A DNA stretch of 64,000 nucleotides, taken from contig DLCS01000268.1 in the NCBI GenBank assembly GCA_002480735.1, positions 10,717 to 74,716 of the forward strand, given 5' to 3'. Below, one piece after another: positions 1 through 7,123 of the stretch. Below the pieces are notes generated by a model, which made no database searches, had not been told where the DNA came from, and saw nothing but the letters and a program-made list of their open reading frames with translations. The position numbers and the translations under genes were made by a program. The stretch's first letter is position 1, and each line of letters begins with the position of its first letter. The DNA comes from Bacillaceae bacterium UBA7792. GTDB taxonomy: Bacteria > Bacillota > Bacilli > Bacillales > Cytobacillaceae.

Positions 1-2
1 TC

Positions 3-992
3 TTAGCTGTAGCCTTTTTGGATGAGGCACTTGCACTAAGGCAAAAAGGGATTGATGCACCGATCCTCGTGCTTGGTGCGACAAATCCCTCTTACGTCCA
101 AATAGCAGCCGAGCATCAAATTACGCTAACGATTTTTCAAGAGGATTGGGTCCGAGAAGCAAAAGAGGTCCTCGGTAAGGACGCAACGGTATCTGTACAT
201 CTTAAATTAGACACGGGAATGGGCAGGATTGGAATTCGAGACAAGGAAACATTGCTTAAGATTGAAGGGCTCCTAGGGGAAGATCCGAGGTTTCAGCTAG
301 ATGGAGTGTTTACTCATTTTGCAACAGCCGATAGTGGCGATTTAAGCTACTTCCAAGAACAGTTAAGCAAGTTCAAAAGCATGATAAGCGCCCTTAAGAC
401 AAAGCCAAGGATGATTCACGCAAGCAATAGCGCAGCTTCCTTAAGAGAACCTGCAGCTTTTTTTAATGGGATTCGATTTGGAATTGCGATGTATGGGCTG
501 TCCCCTTCCGTCGAAATGAAAGAAGCGCTACCCTTTTCATTGAAAGAGGCCTTTTCATTAAGAACAAAGCTTATTCACGTGAAGAAGCTCTTGCCTGGGG
601 AAACGGTGAGCTATGGAGCTACGTATGAAGCGCAGGAGGAAGAATGGATCGGCACGCTTCCAATCGGCTATGCCGATGGGTGGATTCGCAAACTCCAAGG
701 GAATGTTGTTCTAGTTAATGGTATGAGAGTGCCAATTGTGGGTAGAATATGCATGGATCAGTGTATGATTAAACTTCCATGTGAGCTTACTGTTGGAACT
801 GTTGTTACTTTAATTGGACAGGATCAGAATGATGCGATAGCGATCGATGAGGTTGCATCGTGGCTCGATACCATCAACTACGAAATTCCATGCTTGATTT
901 CGAGTCGGGTTCCGAGGATTTATGTAAAGGCCGGGAAAAAAATGGCCGTTAGCAATCCAATACTCAAGCTTTTGGACAAGAAAAAAGCATAA
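3..992 (+). CDS. alr: Alanine racemase, 5' end truncated by window
   Basis: PLP-dependent enzyme that interconverts L- and D-alanine and supplies D-alanine for peptidoglycan. The reading frame is open from the first bases of the window, so the N-terminus, including the PLP-binding lysine of the AVVKANAYGHG-type motif, lies outside. About 329 of the usual ~390 residues are present. Visible family landmarks are MGRIGIR, the substrate-side loop SNSAASL, the catalytic tyrosine region VSYGATY, PIGYADGW and GRICMDQCMI. The C-terminal beta domain is complete and the gene ends in a normal stop. The alr-ndoAI-ndoA-rsbR order that follows is that of B. subtilis. Identification is secure; only the start is unknown. 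Confidence 0.96.
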   Translation, partial: LAVAFLDEALALRQKGIDAPILVLGATNPSYVQIAAEHQITLTIFQEDWVREAKEVLGKDATVSVHLKLDTGMGRIGIRDKETLLKIEGLLGEDPRFQLDGVFTHFATADSGDLSYFQEQLSKFKSMISALKTKPRMIHASNSAASLREPAAFFNGIRFGIAMYGLSPSVEMKEALPFSLKEAFSLRTKLIHVKKLLPGETVSYGATYEAQEEEWIGTLPIGYADGWIRKLQGNVVLVNGMRVPIVGRICMDQCMIKLPCELTVGTVVTLIGQDQNDAIAIDEVASWLDTINYEIPCLISSRVPRIYVKAGKKMAVSNPILKLLDKKKA

Positions 993-1083
993 AAAAAAGT
1001 TATTGTGATGATCATGCATAAAAGGGTGTTTTCTTGGCTGATAATACAGTAGAATTGATAAATTGCCTTTGCATCTAGACGGA

Positions 1084-1111
1084 TTGATGGTATTATTAAA
1101 TATGGTATAGA
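1084..1111 (+). promoter_or_regulatory. Probable SigA promoter of ndoAI-ndoA
   Basis: TTGATG (1084-1089) and TATAGA (1106-1111) are 16 nt apart, with a TG dinucleotide just upstream of the -10. This would leave a leader of about 100 nt before the antitoxin gene. Inferred from consensus only. Confidence 0.4.
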
Positions 1112-1218
1112 TTAAGTGATACAACTTTCTCATGCAATGATAACTAGAGAAACCGGAACTTTTGCGGACAGTAAGTACGGTCAAAAATGGTGTGTAGTGA
1201 TGGTGGAGGTGTATGTTT

Positions 1219-1500
1219 GTGTCTGAGTCCAGCGCAACAACAGAAATTTTGGTTAGTTTACCTGAGCACTTATTAACTGAATTAGATGGTTATGTCAAAC
1301 AAGAGAATGTAAACAGAAATGAATTCATTTATCAGGCAACAAAAATGTATTTGCGCGAACGGAAAAAGAGACAAATTCGTGAATCCATGAGACGTGGCTA
1401 CATGGAAATGGCGAAAATAAACTTATCTATTGCTTCTGAAAGCTTCCATGCAGAATATGAGGCAGAACACACAGTTGAACGTCTTGTAAGCGGGGGATAA
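1219..1500 (+). CDS. ndoAI: Antitoxin EndoAI (MazE/PemI-like, ribbon-helix-helix)
   Basis: Antitoxin that binds and inhibits the EndoA ribonuclease encoded next door. The 93-residue product has an N-terminal ribbon-helix-helix region ([20 protein letters not shown]) and the conserved tail [14 protein letters not shown] followed by VERLVSGG, as in B. subtilis EndoAI, where the tail contacts the toxin. I chose the GTG at 1219 because GGAGG at 1205-1209 lies 9 nt upstream and the product then begins MSESSA as in B. subtilis; the ATG at 1213 is only 3 nt from the Shine-Dalgarno. Four bases separate it from the toxin gene, so the two are co-translated. Confidence 0.93.
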   Translation: MSESSATTEILVSLPEHLLTELDGYVKQENVNRNEFIYQATKMYLRERKKRQIRESMRRGYMEMAKINLSIASESFHAEYEAEHTVERLVSGG

Positions 1501-1504
1501 TCCT

Positions 1505-1855
1505 TTGATTGTCAAACGTGGAGACGTATATTTTGCAGACCTGTCCCCAGTTGTTGGCTCAGAACAAGGCGGTGTCCGTCCAGTACTTGTGATTCAGAAC
1601 GACATTGGGAATCGGTTTAGTCCCACAGTCATTATTGCCGCAATAACCGCACAAATTCAAAAAGCAAAACTGCCTACACATGTTGAAATTGATGCGAAGC
1701 GATATGGTTTCGAGAGAGACTCGGTCATCCTGTTGGAACAGATACGAACAATCGATAAACAACGCTTAACCGATAAGATTACTCATCTCGATGAAGAAAT
1801 GATGGAAAAAGTGGACGAAGCATTACAAATCAGCTTAGGTCTCATAGAATTTTAA
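1505..1855 (+). CDS. ndoA: mRNA interferase EndoA (MazF family toxin)
   Basis: Sequence-specific endoribonuclease of the MazF/PemK family; the B. subtilis enzyme cleaves at UACAU. The 116 residues match the B. subtilis protein almost end to end, with family motifs [32 protein letters not shown] and KLPTHVEI. The start codon is TTG at 1505, with GGGGG at 1492-1496 as the ribosome binding site inside the end of ndoAI. The pair sits directly upstream of the sigB operon, as in other Bacillaceae. A weak start may help keep toxin below antitoxin (inference). Confidence 0.96.
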   Translation: MIVKRGDVYFADLSPVVGSEQGGVRPVLVIQNDIGNRFSPTVIIAAITAQIQKAKLPTHVEIDAKRYGFERDSVILLEQIRTIDKQRLTDKITHLDEEMMEKVDEALQISLGLIEF

Positions 1856-1859
1856 TCCC

Positions 1860-1888
1860 AAACGCTCCTTATTCAAAGGGCGTTTTTT
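1860..1888 (+). terminator. Terminator after ndoA
   Basis: Imperfect stem AACGCTCCTT / AAAGGGCGTT with a short loop, followed by a T-run (CGTTTTTTATTT). It separates ndoA from the rsb operon. Confidence 0.6.
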
Positions 1889-2068
1889 ATTTGTTTTATC
1901 AGTATAAACATTTCTTTCTAAAATATGAGTGCAAAAGCCGAATACTGAATATAAGGCGATTTCCCCTAGGGCGAGTTGAATACTCGTCTTTTTTTGTACT
2001 CTATTTTTGCCAAGGTTTGAATAGAATGGGAAGAGGGTGAACAGAAAAGTCGGTAAGTTGTGAATATT

Positions 2069-2097
2069 TTGTATTATCATCAAAGGGCTGTTATCAT
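2069..2097 (+). promoter_or_regulatory. Candidate SigA promoter of the rsbR operon
   Basis: TTGTAT (2069-2074) and TATCAT (2092-2097) with a 17-nt spacer, about 50 nt before rsbR. It would drive the full eight-gene operon in unstressed cells. Consensus match only. Confidence 0.4.
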
Positions 2098-2145
2098 AAA
2101 TAGAAAGTTGGTTTACATTTTATTATTCGGATGGGAGAGGATGAA

Positions 2146-2994
2146 ATGAATCGGGTTATCATCCATTATATTCAAGAACAAAAGGAGCATATCCTCAAGC
2201 AATGGGTCGAAAAAATGAAGGAAAAATCAGATGATCGTGTTCTGAGAGTGGTCTCCAACCATGTGTTTGTGGGGACTAGCAGAGAATTTGTAGAAATGGT
2301 GATCTCTAATCTGAATGAAACAAATGATGAATATAGCGAAAGGCTCCATGATTTTGCGGAAAAAGTGGTGAAGCTTGGTTGGCCATTAAGCTTTGTTACC
2401 GAGGGAATCCGGGTGTTTTCCTCGATTGTCTTTGAGGGAATAAAAGCGGATCGGCTAGTTAGTGAAGAGGATGAAATGAAGGTTTTCTATGGCCTGGATA
2501 AGTGGACAACTCCGATGACCAATGAAATTGTCCATATTTATTCAACCACTTGGGAACGAACGGTTTCTCTGCAAAAAATTGCGTTACAGGAGCTTTCAGC
2601 CCCGTTAATCCCTGTCTTTGACGGCATTTCTGTTATGCCTCTGATCGGGGCGATCGATACGGAAAGAGCCAAACAAATCATGGAAAACCTTCTCAACGGG
2701 GTAGTCAAGCATCGTTCAGAAGTCGTTTTAATTGATATTACTGGTGTTCCGGTAGTCGATACAATGGTTGCTCACCATATTATTCAAGCTGCTGAAGCAG
2801 TGAGACTTGTTGGCGCAAAATGCATGCTTGTAGGAATTCGTCCGGAAATTGCACAAACAATCGTGAATCTGGGAATCAGTTTGAATCAGATTACGACTAA
2901 GAATACATTGAAAAAAGGGATGGAAGCAGCGTTGGAGCAGATGAACAAGAAAATTGTACAGGTGGGTGGAAAAAGTGAGGATTCCAATTCTTAA
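2146..2994 (+). CDS. rsbRA: Stressosome sensor protein RsbRA
   Basis: Component of the stressosome, the cytoplasmic complex that captures RsbT until stress releases it to activate RsbU and hence SigB. The 282-residue product has a variable N-terminal globin-like sensory domain (about residues 1-150) and a C-terminal STAS domain (about 160-275). The two RsbT-phosphorylated threonines of B. subtilis (T171, T205) correspond to T172 (AIDTERA) and T206 (PVVDTMVA). I chose ATG 2146 because GGGAGAGG at 2133-2140 is 5 nt upstream; an in-frame ATG at 2131 would add five residues and has no such site. It overlaps rsbS by 20 nt. Confidence 0.93.
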   Translation: MNRVIIHYIQEQKEHILKQWVEKMKEKSDDRVLRVVSNHVFVGTSREFVEMVISNLNETNDEYSERLHDFAEKVVKLGWPLSFVTEGIRVFSSIVFEGIKADRLVSEEDEMKVFYGLDKWTTPMTNEIVHIYSTTWERTVSLQKIALQELSAPLIPVFDGISVMPLIGAIDTERAKQIMENLLNGVVKHRSEVVLIDITGVPVVDTMVAHHIIQAAEAVRLVGAKCMLVGIRPEIAQTIVNLGISLNQITTKNTLKKGMEAALEQMNKKIVQVGGKSEDSNS

Positions 2995-3331
2995 ATTGTA
3001 TGACTATTTATTGGTTTCCATTCAATGGGAACTAGATGATCAAACAGCTTTGCAATTTCAAGAGGATTTGCTACATAAGATTCATGAAACGAGCGCAAGC
3101 GGAGTTGTCATTGATATTACATCGATTGACTTCATCGATTCTTTTATCGCCAAGGTACTGGGCGATGTGATAAGCATGTCAAAGCTAATGGGAGCACAGG
3201 TGGTCATAACAGGGATACAGCCTGCTGTGGCGATTACTTTAATAGAGTTAGGAATAAGATTGGATGATGTTCTAACTTCCTTGGATTTAGAAAAGGGCCT
3301 GGAGAAGTTACAACAGGAATTGGGGGAATAA
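2975..3331 (+). CDS. rsbS: Stressosome scaffold / RsbT antagonist RsbS
   Basis: Single STAS-domain protein that forms the stressosome core with RsbR and holds RsbT; phosphorylation of one serine releases RsbT. The product is 118 residues, and that serine is S56 in [10 protein letters not shown] (S59 in B. subtilis). GTG 2975 gives [10 protein letters not shown], aligning with the B. subtilis start MRHPKIPILKL, and a GGTGG-type Shine-Dalgarno lies just upstream. The gene begins inside the end of rsbRA, so the two are translationally coupled. Confidence 0.94.
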   Translation: MRIPILKLYDYLLVSIQWELDDQTALQFQEDLLHKIHETSASGVVIDITSIDFIDSFIAKVLGDVISMSKLMGAQVVITGIQPAVAITLIELGIRLDDVLTSLDLEKGLEKLQQELGE

Positions 3332-3335
3332 CTAC

Positions 3336-3737
3336 ATGAGAAACCAATCCTGCGTGAATATCCAGACTGAATGGGACATCGTAGCCGCAAGACAATTGGG
3401 TCGCAATGTTGCCAAGGAGCTTGGATTTGGAATTGTAGATCAAGCGCGCATAACCACTGCCATTAGTGAGCTGGCAAGAAATATTTTCATTTATGCAGAT
3501 AAAGGTAAGGTATGTATTGAGAAAATATATGAAAAAGGACATACGGGATTGCGTATTGTAGCAATAGACAATGGACCGGGAATTAGGGATATACGGTTGG
3601 CTATGGAGGACGGATATTCTACCTCTGGTGGTCTTGGTGCAGGACTTCCGGGTGTAAAAAGACTTATGGATGAATTTCAGATTGTTTCATCACCAGAAAC
3701 CGGGACAGAAATTAATGCCATCAAATGGATTCGGTAG
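3336..3737 (+). CDS. rsbT: Switch serine/threonine kinase RsbT
   Basis: Kinase of the GHKL/anti-sigma-factor family that phosphorylates RsbR and RsbS and, once free, binds and activates the phosphatase RsbU. The 133 residues show the N box ISELARNI (N49), the G1 box DNGPGI and the glycine-rich lid GGLGAGLPG. The Shine-Dalgarno GGGGG sits at the end of rsbS. The next gene, rsbU, starts 11 nt after its stop. Confidence 0.95.
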   Translation: MRNQSCVNIQTEWDIVAARQLGRNVAKELGFGIVDQARITTAISELARNIFIYADKGKVCIEKIYEKGHTGLRIVAIDNGPGIRDIRLAMEDGYSTSGGLGAGLPGVKRLMDEFQIVSSPETGTEINAIKWIR

Positions 3738-3748
3738 GAGGGGTGCTT

Positions 3749-4759
3749 ATGCCTTTTCGTGAAGTGATGGAAGCGAGATACCGAGATATTCTAACTAAAT
3801 ATATTAACGAGCAATCAGAGTCAACTCTTTATCTTGGGCAAAAATTCAGCAGAAAATCCATTGAGAATCAGATTACTCCTGAAGAAATAATTAGCCTTCA
3901 TAAAATGCTTTTGCAGGAGATGTATCCCGACATGCCTGACTACGTCGTCCATTCGTTTGACATCCTGCTTGAAATTATGCTCGGTTACGGCTTTGCCTAT
4001 CGTGAGAATCAAAGCCTAAGAGATCAGCAAAAAGAGCTCCGTTCGGAAATGGAAATCGCCGCCAACGTACAGCAGGTTCTACTTGAGACCGAAATCCCTA
4101 TTATTGAAGGGCTGGATATCGGGGCCATTAGTGTACCCGCCAGACATATGAATGGGGATTACTATAATTTTGTCCAGGATGACAACAAGAGCATTAGCAT
4201 TGCGATTGCAGACGTTATCGGGAAGGGAATTCCTGCGGCACTCTGCATGTCCATGATAAAATACGCGATGGATAGCGTGCCAGAGCATCGGAATGAACCT
4301 AGCGTTTTACTAGAAAACCTGAATCGAGTAGTGGAACAGAACGTGGACCCAAGCATGTTTGTGACGATGTTTTATGGAATGTACAATTATGAGCATCATA
4401 TTTTTTCCTATGCCTCGGCAGGACATGAGCCGGGATTTTATTATGATGGGAGCAAGAAAGAGTTTGAAGAAATCAAGGCTAAGGGCCTGTTGCTTGGAAT
4501 CGATAAAAAGACCAAGTACCCACAATATGAAAAAATGGTCAACCCTGGTGATATGATTATCCTTTTATCTGATGGAGTAACGGAATGTAAGACGGTTGAC
4601 GGGTTTATTGAAAGGGAATTCATTATTTCTAATATTCGAAAATATATACATTTATCTGCACAAGAAATTGTGAACGGAATTTTTAAGGAAGTTGAGAAGC
4701 TGCAAAATTTCCGATTAAGAGACGACTTTACCTTGATTATTTTAAAAAGGAGTGTTTAA
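3749..4759 (+). CDS. rsbU: PP2C-type phosphatase RsbU
   Basis: Environmental-branch phosphatase that dephosphorylates RsbV-P, letting RsbV pull RsbW off SigB. The product is 336 residues, with an N-terminal RsbT-binding domain (about 1-85), a short linker, and a C-terminal PPM/SpoIIE phosphatase domain (about 115-335). Metal-binding landmarks are GDYYNF, IADVIGKGIPAA, YASAGHEPG, LLSDGVTE and RDDFTL. Start ATG 3749 has AGGAGGGG at 3736-3743 and gives MPFREVMEARY, matching MDFREVIEQRY in B. subtilis; an upstream in-frame ATG at 3725 lies inside rsbT. Confidence 0.95.
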   Translation: MPFREVMEARYRDILTKYINEQSESTLYLGQKFSRKSIENQITPEEIISLHKMLLQEMYPDMPDYVVHSFDILLEIMLGYGFAYRENQSLRDQQKELRSEMEIAANVQQVLLETEIPIIEGLDIGAISVPARHMNGDYYNFVQDDNKSISIAIADVIGKGIPAALCMSMIKYAMDSVPEHRNEPSVLLENLNRVVEQNVDPSMFVTMFYGMYNYEHHIFSYASAGHEPGFYYDGSKKEFEEIKAKGLLLGIDKKTKYPQYEKMVNPGDMIILLSDGVTECKTVDGFIEREFIISNIRKYIHLSAQEIVNGIFKEVEKLQNFRLRDDFTLIILKRSV

Positions 4760-4779
4760 TCCTCTATGCAGAGGGTAAT
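4755..4779 (+). promoter_or_regulatory. SigB-dependent promoter in front of rsbV
   Basis: GTTTAA (4755-4760), a 13-nt spacer, then GGGTAA (4774-4779). The SigB consensus is GTTTAA-N12-15-GGGTAT, so -35 is exact and -10 has one mismatch. The -35 overlaps the rsbU stop codon. The position, between rsbU and rsbV, is the same as the autoregulatory SigB promoter of B. subtilis, so SigB would amplify rsbV-rsbW-sigB-rsbX. Confidence 0.85.
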
Positions 4780-4814
4780 GGAAAAGAAGATTGTTAGGGG
4801 GAGAGGGATTAAGG

Positions 4815-5147
4815 ATGAATATTGAGATAGAGGTATTAGAGCATAACAACTCAGTAGAGGTTAATGTGTGTGGTGAAATAGATGCTTATACAGCCCCGAG
4901 GCTCAAGGATGCCCTCTATCCGTTCTCAGCAATAAATCAAATGAAGATAATCGTCAATCTAAAAGATGTAGTTTATATGGACAGTACAGGGCTGGGGGTA
5001 TTGGTGGGGATTTTTAAGAATATCCGTTCCAATCAGGGCGAACTTCAAATCATTGGATTAACAGGACGCCTCAAAAGACTTTTCGAGATTACAGGATTAG
5101 CAGATATCATGAATATTAATAGTCGGATTGAGGGTGATGCGGAATGA
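4815..5147 (+). CDS. rsbV: Anti-anti-sigma factor RsbV
   Basis: STAS-domain antagonist that binds RsbW when unphosphorylated and so frees SigB. The 110-residue product carries the phosphorylatable serine S57 in YMDSTGLG (S56 in B. subtilis). Start ATG 4815 follows GGGGGAGAGGG at 4797-4807. The stop overlaps the rsbW start in an ATGA arrangement, so RsbV and RsbW are made in coupled amounts. Confidence 0.95.
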   Translation: MNIEIEVLEHNNSVEVNVCGEIDAYTAPRLKDALYPFSAINQMKIIVNLKDVVYMDSTGLGVLVGIFKNIRSNQGELQIIGLTGRLKRLFEITGLADIMNINSRIEGDAE

Positions 5148-5620
5148 GTCAGCCATTTGATTACATCGAGATAAAAATTCCTGCGAAACCTGAATATGTT
5201 GGAGTGGTGAGATTAACGTCATCTGGCATAGCAGGGAGAATGGGATTTTCCTACGATGATATTGAGGATTTAAAAATTGCGATAAGTGAGGCCTGCACAA
5301 ATGCTGTTCAGCATGCCTATAAATCAACCAATATTGGTGAGGTCGTGATTGGATTTGGACTTTTTAAAGATCGGCTTGAGGTGATGGTGGCTGATCAAGG
5401 GGAAAGTTTCAATTTTCAAGAGCTAAAGAGTCAGCTTGGTCCTTTTGACCAAGAGGGTGCCTCCGTTGAAATCATGCGTGAGGGAGGATTTGGGCTGTAT
5501 TTAATTGAGTCCTTGATGGACGAAGTAAGAATTCAGCATAAAGAAGGTGTTACGGTCTATATGACGAAATACCTGGAGGGAGAGAAGGTGGAGCTTGATG
5601 CAGAGACCGTCTCAACCTAA
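5144..5620 (+). CDS. rsbW: Anti-sigma-B factor and RsbV kinase RsbW
   Basis: GHKL-type kinase that either holds SigB inactive or phosphorylates RsbV. The product is 158 residues (160 in B. subtilis) with N box EACTNAVQHAY (N53), G1-like VADQGESF and the glycine-rich EGGFGLYLI. It overlaps rsbV by 4 nt and sigB by 23 nt, tying anti-sigma and sigma synthesis together. Confidence 0.95.
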   Translation: MSQPFDYIEIKIPAKPEYVGVVRLTSSGIAGRMGFSYDDIEDLKIAISEACTNAVQHAYKSTNIGEVVIGFGLFKDRLEVMVADQGESFNFQELKSQLGPFDQEGASVEIMREGGFGLYLIESLMDEVRIQHKEGVTVYMTKYLEGEKVELDAETVST

Positions 5621-6392
5621 TTCCCTCACAAAAGAGGAGATTGAAGAATATATCAAATCCTTTCAGAACCATCAAAATGATGAGGCACAGACATTGCTCG
5701 TTCTGCATTACAAATCTCTTATTGATCATATTGCCAGGAAGTATTCAAAGGGAAGAGCCTACCATGAGGATATTGTTCAGGTTGGCATTATTGGACTACT
5801 AGGGGCGATAAGGCGATATGATGCATCGCTTGGAAAGAGCTTTGAGGCATTTCTAGTCCCCACGATCGTTGGAGAAATCAAAAGATTTATGAGAGATAAG
5901 ACATGGAGTGTCCATGTTCCAAGGAGAATAAAAGAGTTAAGCCCCAAAATTAATAGGACGGTAGAGGAATTAACGACGGTTCTTCACCGCTCGCCCAAAA
6001 TTCACGAAATCGCCGAGGCGTTGAAGATCTCAGAGGAAGACGTGCTTGAGGCGATGGAGATGGGGAAGAGCTATTCTGCCTTGTCAGTTGATCATCCCTT
6101 GGAGGTCGATTCAGATGGAGGCACAGTGACTTTACTCGACATTGTGGGCAATGTGGATGATGGGTATGAGAAGGTCAATCAGCGGCTAGTACTTGAAAGG
6201 GTTCTGCATGTGTTAACAAAACGGGAAAAAGCAATCATTCAGTGCACGTTTTTGGATAATCTGAGCCAAAAGGAGACAGGCGAAAAATTGGGGATATCAC
6301 AAATGCATGTATCGCGCCTGCAGCGAAGGGCGATTAAAAAACTAAGAGAAGCCATTCTAAATGATGATAAAAGTACGGAGTGTCTATTATGA
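5598..6392 (+). CDS. sigB: General stress sigma factor SigB
   Basis: Alternative sigma factor of RNA polymerase for the general stress regulon. The product is 264 residues. Region 2 includes EDIVQVGIIGLLGAIRRYD, the -10 recognition stretch is around FLVPTIVGEIKRFMRDKTW, region 3 includes VPRRIKEL, and the C-terminal helix-turn-helix of region 4 is LSQKETGEKLGISQMHVSRL. Start ATG 5598 has GGTGGAG at 5587-5593; TTG 5595 is a less likely alternative one codon upstream. It starts inside rsbW and ends 4 nt into rsbX. Confidence 0.97.
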   Translation: MQRPSQPNSLTKEEIEEYIKSFQNHQNDEAQTLLVLHYKSLIDHIARKYSKGRAYHEDIVQVGIIGLLGAIRRYDASLGKSFEAFLVPTIVGEIKRFMRDKTWSVHVPRRIKELSPKINRTVEELTTVLHRSPKIHEIAEALKISEEDVLEAMEMGKSYSALSVDHPLEVDSDGGTVTLLDIVGNVDDGYEKVNQRLVLERVLHVLTKREKAIIQCTFLDNLSQKETGEKLGISQMHVSRLQRRAIKKLREAILNDDKSTECLL

Positions 6393-6985
6393 AACATTTT
6401 TGTAGTGAAGAAGTTGAAGTGCTTGCGCATCAACGAACAAAGGAAGGCAATGAGCAGTGTGGCGACGGGTACTACTATACCAGCACGGATGAGTATTTTT
6501 TTTGTGTCCTCGCAGATGGCTTAGGCAGTGGACATAATGCTCATGTTTCATCAACGGTCGTTATTTCAATCGCAAAAGAGTACCATTATGAAAATGTGGA
6601 CTCGGTCATGAGACGGTGTAATGAAGCACTTGCTCAAAAGAGAGGCGCAGCAGTTGCCATTCTGAAAGTATATTTTTTGAAAAAAGAATTTGTCTATAGC
6701 TGTGTTGGGAATATCCGCTTTTTCCTCTACTCCTCTTCCGGAAAACTGACTTACCCATTACCTGTAACAGGATATCTGTCTGGAAAGCCGCAGACTTTTC
6801 GTACGCAATGCTATCCTTATGAATCAGCTTCAAAATTCCTTCTATATTCAGATGGCTTTCACTTTAATGGCTTAAAAACCATCTTAAACGTAGAAAAACC
6901 CCTTCATTCCATCGCTGAAAATATTAAGGGAAGGCCCTCCTCCTCTTCAGACGACGCCACCTTCATCATCGGCAGCCTATTATAA
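6389..6985 (+). CDS. rsbX: Phosphoserine phosphatase RsbX
   Basis: PP2C-type phosphatase that removes phosphates from RsbS and RsbR and so resets the stressosome after stress. The product is 198 residues (199 in B. subtilis), with the metal-binding loop VLADGLGSGHNA, the SCVGNIRF strand, YSDGFHFNG and SDDATFIIG. Start ATG 6389 has CGGAG 8 nt upstream; GTG 6380 is three codons upstream without a site. It is the last gene of the SigB operon. Confidence 0.94.
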   Translation: MKHFCSEEVEVLAHQRTKEGNEQCGDGYYYTSTDEYFFCVLADGLGSGHNAHVSSTVVISIAKEYHYENVDSVMRRCNEALAQKRGAAVAILKVYFLKKEFVYSCVGNIRFFLYSSSGKLTYPLPVTGYLSGKPQTFRTQCYPYESASKFLLYSDGFHFNGLKTILNVEKPLHSIAENIKGRPSSSSDDATFIIGSLL

Positions 6986-7043
6986 CGGTACCAGGTACGC
7001 CCGGTGGACAAATGAGCGAAAGTGTCCACCTGGGGCGGACACT
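6986..7043. repeat. Stem-loop intergenic repeat, copy 1
   Basis: Starts CGGTACCAGGTAC and contains a perfect 8-bp inverted repeat, GGTGGACA (7003-7010) / TGTCCACC (7023-7030). A clearly related copy with the same order of blocks lies at 32517-32574. It begins directly after the rsbX stop, where it could also act as a 3'-end hairpin. Confidence 0.75.
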
Positions 7044-7123
7044 CCCCTTTGGAATGTGCAATTGAGAGTAGATGTCTGTTAAAATAATGAAGAGGATAAA
7101 TTATTTGTCTGGAGGCTAGTCTT

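Noticed and set aside
1505-1855. Toxin-antitoxin pair as an acquired element
   Set aside because: EndoAI/EndoA is a conserved core locus in this exact position between alr and rsbR in Bacillaceae.
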